Source of the DNA: Bemisia tabaci
Taxonomy: Eukaryota; Arthropoda; Insecta; Hemiptera; Aleyrodidae
NCBI RefSeq assembly: GCF_918797505.1
Contig: NC_092793.1
Coordinates: forward strand, 7,760,366 to 7,824,365
Direction: 5' to 3'
Length of the DNA stretch: 64,000 nucleotides
Shown: positions 45,901 to 59,000 of the stretch, in pieces
Layout: the number at the start of each line of letters is the position of its first letter
How positions within the stretch are numbered: the first letter of the stretch is position 1
Position numbers and translations under genes: made by a program
The notes under the pieces: model-generated
The model's database searches: none
What the model saw: only the letters and a program-made list of their open reading frames with translations
What the model was told of the DNA's origin: nothing

Positions 45901-46936
45901 TGATCATCTAAGAAATTCAATAAAAATGATAAAAATTGAAGATAAACGAATAAAAATTAAAACAACTGAAAATACCTGATTGAGGAAAAAGAAGATAACT
46001 ATTGTAGTATCTTCAGTTAATACATTTTCTTAGCAAGAAGAAAGATGTGAAATAAATTACTTCCATCAGACGAGGAGCACATTCAAATCCATGCAGAAGT
46101 GGCTTCTTTTGTGTTATTCTTGGACTATACACCTATGGACAAAAAGAAGGCTAAAATTAGTACAGTATAGTCTCGATTAGTCATATTGCCAATCAGTCAG
46201 ATTTTTTGTCCAGCCCCAACAATATTCTCACATGAATGAAGTTCATGTAGAGTAGGGGAGGAAAGAAAGGGAAAGGGAGAGAATAAAAACAAGTTACTAA
46301 AAGGATAGAAATTCAAACTTGTTGCTTTATCACATAAGGAATCAAACTCACTGCCTTTCAAACACTCATCTGACAAGGCAGTCGTTATGCTAATAGCTGA
46401 GGCTGTCTATTTGCAAGAGAACAACCATTGAGGTGTATTTAAGCACATGATTCAAGATAGTTCAATTGGGAATCTCTGACTCTTGCAGAAACTCCGGTAA
46501 TGTTAAAATGTTGAAAAAAGGCTACCTTGGAAATATCAGAGTCAGAAAAGTTTACTGATGGCTGTTTGTTTCATGAAATTGAGTAGATAACAGGTCCTTA
46601 AGATTTTTACGGTCTCTCTCACTCGTTTTCGATACAGATAGGCACAATAAAAATAACAAGGAACAGATCAATCTCAAGATAGGAGAGTCGATTCTCAGTA
46701 AAAAGACATGAAAAATGTTTCTGTAAAATCCTCAGGATGTGAGAGGCGTATATGCTAGGCATTTAAAATTTTGCATTGTTATTTTTGAAAGTTTTACACA
46801 TCAAAAAAATCTCATGAGTGGGGAATAGGTTTACCTCTTGACAAAAAATTTCAGTTTTTGTATTTAAAATGCGTTTTTCTGAAGAAAATGGTTTCTTCGT
46901 GTATTCTACACAGGTTTGAATTTTAAACCTTGTACT
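42921..46936 (-). other. probable long 3' UTR of the EFCAB14-like gene
   Basis: About 4 kb of AT-rich, mostly single-copy sequence with few repeats, unlike its surroundings, running from the TAA to a minus-strand AATAAA at 42946-42941 followed by a T-rich element. It contains a family S palindrome (44478-44612) and a direct duplication (45403-45463 and 45478-45538). No supported open reading frame lies inside. Confidence 0.45.
42941..42946 (-). terminator. poly(A) signal AATAAA, minus strand
   Basis: TTTATT on the plus strand reads AATAAA on the minus strand, followed within 30 bases by a T-rich stretch. It marks the boundary between single-copy sequence and the upstream segmental duplication. 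Confidence 0.45.
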
Positions 46937-47086
46937 TTAATAGAGTTTACCTAAATTCGTTGTAGCAGATTGACTGGTGTCAGTTGAAGAAAGCACAGGA
47001 CGATGATCTTGTGCAATTTTTTCTTTATCTAATATTTGGGCCACTTGAGATTTTAAGCTGCTTAGCTGCTTCATAGAACCGACAAA
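46937..47086 (-). CDS. Efcab14: EFCAB14-like exon 6: C-terminus
   Basis: Acceptor TTTTTTTCCCCTCAG opens FVGSMKQLSSLKSQVAQILD, the end of the coiled coil, then a Ser/Thr-rich tail ending TTNLGKLY and TAA at 46937. TTTAG|GTAAAC at 46949 could instead be a donor leading to further exons, such as EF-hands. I saw no EF-hand coding sequence down to 42946. Confidence 0.62.
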   Translation of the reverse strand, partial: FVGSMKQLSSLKSQVAQILDKEKIAQDHRPVLSSTDTSQSATTNLGKLY

Positions 47087-50000
47087 CTGAGGGGAAAAAA
47101 AGGAGACATTTAATCACTGAGAATACAACCACAATGTGCTTCAAACATTAAATATAGGCAAAAAACTGAGATCAGGAGAAAATCAAATTATAGACTCACA
47201 CCTAAACATTTATACAAGATAGCTTCAGAAAGTTACTTCTTGGTTTTCTTTTCATTTTTCATGATAGAATTGAGCTCAGCAATTAAAAATGAGCTTCTAG
47301 ACAAGGTATAGATTAAATCACTCCACAACATAAGTAAACTTCACGAAAGAAATGAATCACACAAAAGGAAGTCTGGAGTTCAACTCCTGAACTAGATATA
47401 ATTGTTTACAATTAACAGTAGTTAAATGGAAAAAATACAATTTGTATAAACTACGAGGGTCATCCAAAAAGTAAGTTTCCCTACCTTGTATCTTCCGAAC
47501 GAAAAGAGATAAATTAAATCGGTAAAAAGACACATATTAGGCATACTCTAAGCTTTAAAATAAGTCCAAGTTTTTGAAAATCGGTAAAGGGGTTCGCAAG
47601 AAAAGTTAATTTTACTGAGACAACCTCCTGTCACCGCGTGCCCACCTCCCGGATCAGGATGCGCGGAGAGTCGATTATTTCAGACTCGGGTATTCACCTC
47701 TAAACATCATATCAAAAAGGAATTTAAAAGTTTTCATCAAGTAGGTCTTACCTTCCTTTTTAACGTAGGCTCCACATATTTTTTGACATTTCTAGTATCG
47801 TTACAGCAGCTTCTTGATGCCTTCCGCGTAGAAGCTCTCGCCTTGGCTCCGAAACCAATCATTGACTGCGATCTGTACCTCTGAATCGGTTGGCAATCGC
47901 TTTTCATCGTGGAAGTTTTTCCGCTCGGGAACAGATGGAAGTCACATGAAGCTAAGTTAAGAGAGTATGGAGGATTGGGGGAAAATTTTCCGATGGAAAG
48001 CAACTGATTTGAAAGTGCAGATCGCTGTCAAGGACATGGTTTCGGAGCCAAGGCGAGAGCTTCTACGCGGAAGGCATCAAGAAGCTGCTGTAACGATACC
48101 AGAAATGTCAAAAAATATGTGGAGCCTACGTCAAAAAGGAAGGTAAGACCTACTCGATGAAAACTTTTAAAATCCTTTTTGATGTGATGTTTAGAGGCGA
48201 ATACCCGAGTCTGAAATAATCGACTCTCCGCGCATCCTGATCCGGGAGGTGGGCACGCGGCGACAGGAGGTTGTCTCAGTAAAATTAACTTTTCTTGCGA
48301 ACCCCTTTACCGATTTTCAAAAACTTGGACTTATTTTAAAGCTTAGAGTATGCCTAATATGTGTCTTTTTACCGATTTAATTGATCTCTTTTCGTTCGGA
48401 GGATACAAGGTAGGGAAACTTACTTTTTGGATGACCCTCGTAACTTCCATTTGAACTGTGTTAAAAATACTTGTTAATATCTCATTCAGGAGTTGATTCA
48501 CAAACTTTCCAATTTGTGCATGCATCATTATCTGCAAAGACTTTGAAGAGGAAACGTGTGCCTTTTTTCCTAACTGTGACCTTGTCTGGTGGCCTACTGA
48601 TACATTTACTCTTCAAGGCACTAAGATTTTGAAAAGCCATTAACCGTAAAAACAGCGGATGTTGACGTCCACTTCTCTTACACATAGCTTGTATTCATAT
48701 TCACAATGCACCATAACACTGAGTTGTCTTAATATCCATTAATGTCCTCTTTCTCCAAAAACTTTGCATCTTTTCGTGAACTTCATAGTAAACCATTCAA
48801 CCAAAACCAAAAACAACAAAGATTTTCAGCTAAGAGGACCTCGTTACTGTGTTTGAAATGAGTTACCATTATACCTACCTCAGTTTGCATTTTTTGGACG
48901 GAAGTAGACAAATTATTGAGCACTTGAGATGAACAGACACCTTGAAGCGTAGTGACTTGTGCACTGACATTCTGACTGACAGTCTGTAAGTTTTCAATTG
49001 CGCTCTGAAAAGAATCGTACACTTATTTTAAAAACCAAAGGAATTCTACCATTCATCATATCGGTACTTTAATGTTGAATGTGTCATTTATGCTATGTTT
49101 TCAAAATCATAATTTTGAATGTGACACTAATACTATAATTGACAGTTGATCCATTATAGTCAAAAACATGTTCACGTGATACAAAATCTAGACTTAATTA
49201 CTCATTTCCTCAAACTTTTAAGATTCCAGTGATGGTTCCATTTTATGGAGGAGGACATGTGGTTTTTAGTCTGGTTTTCTGAAAACCCTATGACTAGTCC
49301 ATTGAAGAGAACAGATATGCAGTTGGCAAGGGCTTTTCTGTCTAACCATTCATTAGATAGGTCATGCCTTCAAATAGGATCCGTCCTAAGAATGTCAAGG
49401 GTATTGAAGGCTCTTAGAAAAATAAAATACTTTGACTCGTAGTAAAACTCACTAAGATGCCTGAGATTCTTCTTTCCTCACATATTTGTTCAACTGAGTC
49501 ATCTTTCTTGCTCATGACTTTTACAAGGTCCATTTTGAAGTATTTTTTCTGATTTTCCCAAAACAAAAATTGATGTGTAGGTTTAGTAGATTTGCAAAGC
49601 TATGTAAAGTCGTACAATCAAAATGAAAACAATTAAAATTGAAAAATCAAGGTAATTTTGAAATTCAAGCTCAACTCAGCACCTCATAAAATTATTCAAT
49701 TGACCTGGGACTTGGAAAGGTTTCTTTCAGGTCCAACCAAACTAATCAAATGGATTTGGGAGCAAAGAATGTCCGACATGGGTCTAAGTCCGCCACTCCA
49801 ATGGGTAAGCAAAACCTGCCCTCAATTTTCCAGGGGTAACTTACATGGTCTTTGATTTGATCGTTGACAGCCCATTGCAGTTTTTCAGAAAGTGTTTCAT
49901 TCACAGCCTTAATGTCATCCTCCACTTTTTTTATTCGATTAAGTACTTTTTCTTTTTCTTCATTTTGGTGTTTTTCAGTTTCTGAAGTCAAAATATTAGG

Positions 50001-53000
50001 AGCACTTCTGATAGTTGTTAAGTTTTGCTGAAACAAATTATTTAAAACAAAAGGTAAAAAAGGTATCTTAATTGAGTTCATCCATTTTTTTAACTTTTTT
50101 ATGTAATCTCTCAGTTAATCGCTTTGATTGATCAGCATTATGTTAAAGTCAGGATTTTTTAAATTAATTTCTCAAAGCGAATCATAGTATTAGACAAAGA
50201 ATGTTGGAAAACAACTATCCATCTCCCTCTTTCTCAAGAACTATAAAAGACATCAATTTGGTTTGTAAGTTTGTCCAGTTTTATGTCACTGCATGTAGCT
50301 CTAGATCAACTCATTAGTTTTAAGATAAGACCAAGATGAGCTCATTTGGTTGAGAACTGAGTAATTTGCTGAGATTTTACAAAGGTATGTTGAAATTAAC
50401 CCTTCCCGGCTTTTGGTCCAATTTTGAGCTACTGTCTGTGTGCCATGCATTAGACACAAACGGCACATAAACTAGGCATCAATGATGACATGCACACCAA
50501 AAATCTTTAAGCCATTATCTTACAACTCTGATGATGTAGTGTCAACACTCATTATTGAGGAAATTGAAACTGAATGAACCCTTTCTGTTTGACCATGATA
50601 GCACATCCGATAAAAATAAAAATAAATTATTTGTTCTTACCTTAAGTGCGGTGATATTAGATTCTATAATATGTTGAGCTTTCTCTAGATTTTGAGTTGT
50701 TTGTTTTAGTTGGTCCGTGGTGGTAACATAATCATTTACTTTACTTCCTAATGATGCGACATCTTCCAATATTTTAGGCACATTGACTAACTCGGGAGAA
50801 GACCTTAACCTTTGTTCCACATCAAATAGGCCATTTCCTATGGTCGTCATCTTGAATTAGAGAGAGAGAGCGATAACACATTAACATGTTATGTTTGGCA
50901 ATTTTTCAAAAGAATTTATATAACTTAATGGCTAAATTAATAATGATAAAACAAACAGTTTCAAAAGCAAAAAGTTTCAAAAGCAAAAATGATTGATACG
51001 GTGAGAAAATACCTCAATCTTTTATCTATACCCACCCACTATATTTGGCAAATTGAGATTTTCCTACAAAGCAGGCTTTTCCGAGGAAAATTCAATTTTC
51101 CGAGAAACTAACCTAAAAATCAAGGACAAATTAATTCGGAATGATTTTTCCCTTGTTTTTTTCCATGGTTAATAATTCTAGACACCATGTGTAAGGTTGA
51201 ATGGGAGTGTTCAGCTCAGGAAGGTGTACATCGGAATATTTTGCTGGATTCCTGCTGAGAGATCTGTACTATTTTCATTCTTTTTGAGCTCGTCAGCAGA
51301 TCAAGATCAGTTATAGAGCCCAGCTTACAAGTATGTAGTATACAGCAAATCCTAGGCAATTTTAAAATGTTATTACAGGTACGTAGTGAGGCATGGCATT
51401 GAAGTACAATCCTCGCACCATCTGCCACTCCTATTAAACAATACAAGGAAAGGGCCTGAAAAATGTATTATCCTCCCCCTCCCCCTGAAAATTTGCAACT
51501 ACCCTATCTGGAAGTGGGGAAACTACAGTGAAATACATCAGGAAGAAAATCTCAAGAAAATCTTTGAGAAGTCGGAGAAAACACAGATTTCTCAGTAGGG
51601 AATGAGCAGTCAAATTTGGGTCTCTATACGGTAAAGAGAAGACTCTCGGTTTTTGGAGCCGGATCCCCGGTTATTCCCAGATTTTCCCTAAAATGTTTCA
51701 TCTTGATGCATTCCGGATTTTCAGGGTCCTAGACACCATAGCTTGCTCTGAAACTCATTACGCGACTCAAATTCTAATTTTTGTTATTCCAGACTTGAAT
51801 ACCCTTTAGGAATCTGTAGATCCAGCATCCAGCATCCAGCACTATTTTACCATCCTGTTTCTCTACGTAGATAAGTGCTTTTATTCAGCCAGAAATGGTG
51901 ATTTCTTATTAAGATATGAAGACAAATTTGATACTTCAAGAAAAAGAAGGCAAATGGTACCTGTTTGCTGAAATTAGCCAGTTGTGCAGAGAGAATATTA
52001 AATCTATTGCGGAGATCAGTTTGGTTTTGCTGCAACTCTCTTGACAGGGAGTGACATTTTTGGAGAGCATCCGGAATCCCTTGATTGCCAGCGACAACTG
52101 AAACAAAAATTTGACTTGTGAAGTGGTTTAAAATTCCTTCTTCCCTTAATCTAAGAAGAATTTCCCCTCAATTCTCCAGGATATATCAATCATATTGCAA
52201 TATCTGCCGCGAGACTTCTGGGGGATCTTGTACGCATATCCAGGACAGAGAGAGAGGGGGAGGATTAGAGCATATGGATATACAGGGTGTTTGGAAGTTA
52301 ACGCACTTAACTTTCAGGATCGATTTTTCGGCTCAAAATATGACTTTTTTTCCTACACCTATATGCCTGAAAACGCTCCGTAAGTGAGCTATGCGCTATG
52401 CTGCCTTGCAGTAAAAATTGCCTACCCAGCAAGGAGTTTCGAAAATCTGAGACTTTTTCAAAGCTCTGTTGTATCGAAATGACGCGTTTCTGGAAAATTT
52501 TGTACATGCCTGCTCTGCTTGATTTTTCGCACCTTTTCACGTGCCGTAGTCCGTTTTTCCAAAAATCATCTACCAAAAAATGTACAGCAATTTTAGAATT
52601 CGGGAACGCTCGTGACGTCATTTTCCGAAAACGCACGTCCTCAAAACGCGAAAAATGAACAGCACGCTAAAAATACCCCCCTACGCAAAGTTTCAGCTAC
52701 TTACAACAACAAAACGAGGAGTTAAATCAATTTAAAAGAAGAAAAATGGCAACTTTAGAGGCGCAAAGTTCACTTATGAAGCGTTTTCGGGCATACATGT
52801 TTCGGAAAAAGTCATATTTTGAGGCGAAAAATCGATCCTGAAAGTTAAGTGCGATTATCTCGGGACACCCTGTATACCTTTCAATTTGAACAGGATCCTG
52901 TAATAACAAGTGATGACGGAGTGAGGGGAAATCGGGGAAATTGGATGCAACATTCATTTTCAGACCCAGATTAATGCGTAAGATTCATTGAACTTGAGAG

Positions 53001-56000
53001 AATGGATGAATAATGCAAAGGATATGTAAGTGAAACTATTTTAAATAATACTCGGCGTTTTAGAGACGCATCTATTCGGACAAGACGGATGATCAGGAAT
53101 CCTAAACCCAGGAGCGGAACTGACGCAAAACGCCGTGATTCTTGAAGGTGATGGGAGAGAAGAGACATAACACCCGCACCTCTTCATCGCTGCCCTGCTA
53201 AGGAAGAACGCCGTATGAACATTCGAGAGTTGCCATATAGCCCTTAATAAATACAGGGTGTCTAGTTTTTTTTCATTTTGGGAAATCCTGATGAATCCTG
53301 ATTTTTGACTGCTAAATCCTGATTTCATCATTTTTCCGAATCCTGATCAAATCCTGATTTTTTGCGGAGAAAAATTAACGGACGGATAACGGATAATTAA
53401 CGGAATATAAGCGGACGGCCGACTTTCCTCAAATCCTAAAATTACGACCAATTTTTCGTCAAACCCTGATTAAATCGGGATTAAATCCTGACTGAACTCA
53501 AAACCTGATAGAATCGAGAAAATCAGGAAAATCCTGACGCTCGACACCCTGCAAAACATGTATTTTTGACAACATCCATGGATATTTCTCCTTGAAATTT
53601 TCAGATATTTTGGATTGAATTGCGCATGAAATTGTCAGAAATTTTTGGAAAATAATTTTCCCAGTAAATTCAGTTTTTATCAGAAGAAACTTGGCAACGC
53701 CCGAAGGCTCATACGGTGTTCTTCCTTGGCACGGCAGATCGGTCCTCGATAGCTCCAAGCAGTAAAACGCCTTACGAGCCTCCAGGTGTTGCCAAATTCC
53801 CTTCGATAAGACGAGGATTTCCTGGTTAATCAATGGAGATTTTTCTACCAATTCATCAGATAATTTGGTTCGCAATTTCACGTTAAGTTCCTAAAAATTA
53901 TAGGCATTATATTGGAGGAAATTTGGCAACTCATTAATGCTTATACTGCGTTTTTCCTCAGCACGGCAGGGCAGAGTTCCGCTCCATTCGTAGAGGGCGC
54001 TGCGGAAAGGACAGGTACTTAACACCCGGGGGACCATATATCTGAGTGATTCAAAAACATGAGGGACAATTTCTCAAACGATGATAAAGAATCTCGATTC
54101 GCAGCTTGCTTTGACCTTCAAGCTATGAGTGAGTAACTGGGTTGTTTTTCTTTTTTTTTCTTCAGCTCTTGTTTTTACCGATACACGGAGAAAAAACACA
54201 AAAAGGTATACGATTTGTTTTAAAAAATTTAGAGGTTTTGGACCCTTTCTTAGGGTGGATCCTCCCTCAGCACTTCATAGCACGATTCGATCAGTGACGA
54301 GGCGTGAATGATCGATTATCGATATTTCCCCGTTTGAAATTGTGGTAGAGAATCGATTATTAAGGGGTTTGTTGCGAACACCCTGTTTATCAATCCTTTT
54401 TCTTAGGTTTAAATGGTAAAGGTTTAATGGTTTAAATGGTTAAATCGCAAAGCATGCCCACTAGAGTACCTTTATAGACAGAGTATGGTCATTCGTATCT
54501 TTTTACTACAGGAAAACTGTTCCGCTTTTTGATTGGTCAACGAGTTTTTAGGCTTCATGATGCTCTTGGAGCCGTAAATAAACAAACAAGATGGCGGCTC
54601 ACCGTAACATCGATGAGAAGCTAAATTTGACAAAAATTTCAATTATGCGGCAGTAACAATTTAAACGAGCATATCTACGAATAGCACACGAAAAACACAT
54701 GAAAACATTGTTAAATTGCCTTTCACCTTTATCACAGGAGGATGTAAGATGTGCATAACCTCAATCTTGCTTGCTGATAACGGCCATCTTGTTTGTTTAT
54801 TTACGGCCCTAAGAGCATCGTGTCAGCCTATTCGCTCGCGACCAATGAAAAACCGGAACAGAAATGGCCATACTCTGTCTATAAAGGTACTCCAATGCCC
54901 ACTAGATTCGATAGTCGATCCAACGATTACTAATTGCTGGATTGAAAGCGCTCCTTTGGCGGGGCGGCGCGCAGTGGATCGAGTCAATTAGAGAGGTCAA
55001 GCATTAAATTTTTGACCATAACTGCAAAATTTGATGTTAATTTCGTCAAATTTTAAAGTTTAAGGGATGCTTCGAGAAAAAATTTCACGAGGAAACCAAT
55101 GGAACCACTTTCAGAACCACAGAGTTTCGGATAAACGGAGTTAAATATCCACATTTTATCACAAAACCTGGCAACTTCGGGAAGCGGGTTCCCTCTTAAA
55201 ATCCGCGCACGCAGCGCCACATCCCGTATTGGTGCGAGAAATCTCAGGATGGAGAGGGTGGATATGCAGGACACAAGACATTGAATTTTCGTGAGGCCTC
55301 CTCGACGAGGTTGCCAGGCTATGGAATAAAATATGGATTTTTCACATGGGTTTAAATGCTGCCGCGATAGCGAAGGGTAGAGTCCCTTTATACTGAGAGT
55401 CAAGACAATTTGAATCCATTTCTGATTGGTTCCCGTATTTGAGGCCTCCACAGTGTCACAAACGGGAATAAAGATTACATTTTCACCAATTGCAAAGATT
55501 ATAATCTGGAATGGACCAGGGAATTACGGGTTCGGCAAGGAACAAACAGAATGAGAGGAGGAACGGAGAAAGGCATTTGAGAATGGGCCGATCAAAGATG
55601 ACGAAAAACGTTCAATTTCTGTAATCTTTATTCCCGTTTGTGACATCCATGAGCCGAATTGTCTTGACTCTCAGTATAAAGGGACTCTAGCGAAGGGAGC
55701 CGTAAGTGCAAAGATGAAGTCTTGCGAAAACGGGCTCGGTGGCATTAGAGCGAAAAATTTTATTGAAAGAAACGTTCGCTCTTCGTCAAATTGTCAAAAA
55801 TCATCCGAAAGACTCTCTGAAATCGTTTAGATGATTAAAAATTGACGGGTTATATTTTCAACTGTATAAAAAGGGTATTTTTCATTTTCACGTTAGGCTA
55901 TAGTATGAGGCAAGACAGCTTTGAGTGCTATCTTCTACATGCTTTCGTCTTTGCGTTTTGGACACACAAAAAACATATTTTAAAGAAATTGGCAGGGAAG

Positions 56001-59000
56001 GGCATCTTTTTACTTGGAAGAACTGCTTTCCTTGGGCGGAATAGTGCTCCTTACGGCTGTTCGTCTGAAACAACGACAATTTTTGCGCACTTTCACGGTT
56101 TTCTCATATGCCCCGTTTTAAAACATAGAAGATATTTGCTGTTTTAGCAGCATCAGCGATTTCATGTTTAAATCAGACGAATTTTGAAGGCAACTCGACT
56201 CTTTCAAAGCTTTGAAAGTCTCTCGCTCTTTTTGAAACTCTTTACAGGGTGTCTAGTTTTTTTTTTCATTGTGGGAAATCCTGATTTTTAGCTGCTAAAT
56301 CCTGATTTCATGATTTTTCCCAAAAAAAATCAAAATTCCTGCCTAAGCGTATGCGAAAGCAGAAAAAAAATCCGATCGGACAGCCGACTTTTCTCAAATC
56401 CTGATTTTACGACCGATTTTTCCTCAAATCCTGATGAAATCGGGATTAAATTCTGATTGACCTCAAATCCAGAGAGAATCACGAAAATCGGGAAAATCCT
56501 GATGCTAGACACCTTGTCTTATCGCTATATCTTACACTGGAAAAAAACCACATTGGATCTAGAGTCCAGACTCTTGAAAACATTGACAAGAAAAAATACT
56601 CTTGATTCAATCGGATTTTTGCTTGAATCAAAACGAAATCCGCTTAAATTAAGAGGCTTGGTTCTTGATTTAAGCTGGATTCTGATTGAGTCAAGAGTAC
56701 TTCTTCTTGTCGATGTTTTTAAGAGTCTGGACTCCAGATCCAATGTGTTTTTTTTCCAGTGTGGCAGAATAGGGGACAAGAGCTGATAGTTCTGGGCTAC
56801 CTGGCAACGATGCTCGTTGAAACCCTTCGTTATGACCAATATAAATTAGGCAAATTTTGAAATAGGAACGGAGACACTTCTCCGTGGTTGCCGAATGTGA
56901 GAGAATGACTACCTCTACGCCCGTGAGAAGGATGCGGGATGAGTAATATAATTTTACAAGAAAAGGCAGGGGCTTGAGTTGGAACCCGTTAAAAACGCGA
57001 GACGACTCAATGCGACGCGACTTCGCGGCCGGAAACTCCTCGACGGAAACTACGAGTGCCTCCAGTATTCTTCAATACTGCCGCGCTAAGGAAAAACGCC
57101 GGATGAGTCTTCAGATGTTGCCAAACCTCCCCAAATCAAATGTTATTTTCGAAGAAATACGACCAGATTTTTCTTCGCGATTTTCACATATTTCAGATTC
57201 AATTGCCAAAAAAAAATCGTCTGAGACAATTCAAGAAAAATATTCACAATTTTCCCGGTAAACACTGGAAAAAAAACACATTGGATCTAGAGTCCAGACT
57301 CTTAAAAACATCGACAAGAAAAAATACTCTTGATTCGATCGGATTTTTGCTTAAATCAAGAACCAAGCCTCTTAATTTGAGCGGGTTTCCTTCTGATTTA
57401 AACTTAAATCTGATTGAATCAAGAGTATTATTTCTTGTCAATGTTTTCAAGAGTCTGGACTCTCGATCCAATGTGGTTTTTTTTTCCAGTGAATTTGTTT
57501 GCTATTGGAGGAAATTTGGCAGCGCCTAAAGGTTTATACGGCGTTTTTGCTGTGTACGGGCAGAATAGCTCTTGCACCGAGTCACACATCGCGGCTGTTG
57601 AAACGGAGGAAAGAAGCTGGGTTCCGTTTATGAAGGTGGGTTGGGAGTTTTGTCTTGAATTACAAATTATAAATTGGCATGTGGCGCTTGTTTAGGCCAC
57701 GAGTCACTGAACTTGGAGCGAAAGGGAGACCCGCCGAGTTTCGGCTCCGATGACTCGCTGGCTCCGCGGAAAAATAAATCCGGTTCCCTGTTCCGCCGCG
57801 AGAGCCGACAGAGCCGTAACTCTCAAATTTTCGAATTAGAGTTTCCTTTAAAATGTGTCTGATCTAGAGATGAAATCACTGATGATGCTAAAACAGCAAA
57901 TCCCTTCTTTGCGTGAAAACGAGAAGCCGCGTGGAAAGGCGTCTTAGGAAAATATTTGTTTCGAGCAAAACTCAATAGAGCATTTGCAGGAGTCTGAAAT
58001 TTTGAGAATTTCATCTTCAAAATGGCACTGCTAGGAAAATTGAGTACGAGGATATCCTCGGTTTCTAAATTAGACAATTATTGGAGAAAATATGACAAAA
58101 TAACCTGATCTGCTAAGATACGTGTGTTCAAATGGGAAATGCCGTCAGATGACGTCATAAGGCGGTACATTTTCTCACTTTTGAATCAATTTTTCTCCCA
58201 TTTCCCATGTCAGAAAAAAAATTATGAAAAATACTGCGAACTCAGCTCATTCAGCACTCTCAGATGAAACAATAAAATTTTTGTGTGCAAATTCTCCATT
58301 GAAAATTTGAAAGAGTGCTTTTGCACTTTTTGGCCTCTACTTCTACATCAGCGTACTTCTACAGCGTCAGGTCATTTTTACGTAAAAACAAGACGTTGTA
58401 TTTCCAAAGATGCACTGATGCTGCGTAATTAATTTCCAACACAATGACCAATTCTACATTTTACGGGCAAACTTTTCAATTTACTTCAATTAATTGACAA
58501 TTGACAACTTGACGTGAGTATGCTCATCGCATATTAAAAGTGGCGTCCAGGCAGGTGGTGTGACAGGCTTCATTTCCGGTTATTTTAGTCGAACAGAGAT
58601 GCTTTCATAGTACTTTAAAGACTAAAACTTTTAAAACTTCTACAATGATTTCAATGATGATACTCATAGAAACAGCAGAATATTCATTTTGAAATAAAAA
58701 ATTTCATGAGTTAAACTCCGAAGACTCAAATTGAATTCTGGGATTATTGTGCGGGTTGCAACGGTTGCATGCGTACAGTCCCTGAAAAATCGTTGAAATT
58801 TCATGGAAAATGTTACTTTTAAGCAAGATTTTAGCCTCTTTGTGTCTCTCTCAAGGGCCAAACGGGGGTTGTGATCTTGCAAAGAGTCAATTTGGCTCTT
58901 TGTAAATTGTAAACGGCTCCTGAACGTTGGGCTATCCGGCCAAGGTGGCTTCTCAAATTCTGGGGAGAAATTCCTTAAATTTTCAGTGTTCTACCTTCCC

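Larger units (their letters stand above)
48441..51960. other. EFCAB14-like introns, few repeats
   Basis: Outside exons 3-5 the sequence is AT-rich and mostly free of the foldback families; a (GA)n tract at about 50858-50868 forms the polypyrimidine stretch of the exon 3 acceptor on the minus strand. Confidence 0.4.

Noticed and set aside
53498..53881. 127-codon minus-strand open frame
   Set aside because: Composed of family N and family C arms.
54716..55451. 91- and 132-codon open frames
   Set aside because: They read through family I and M repeats and show no protein resemblance.
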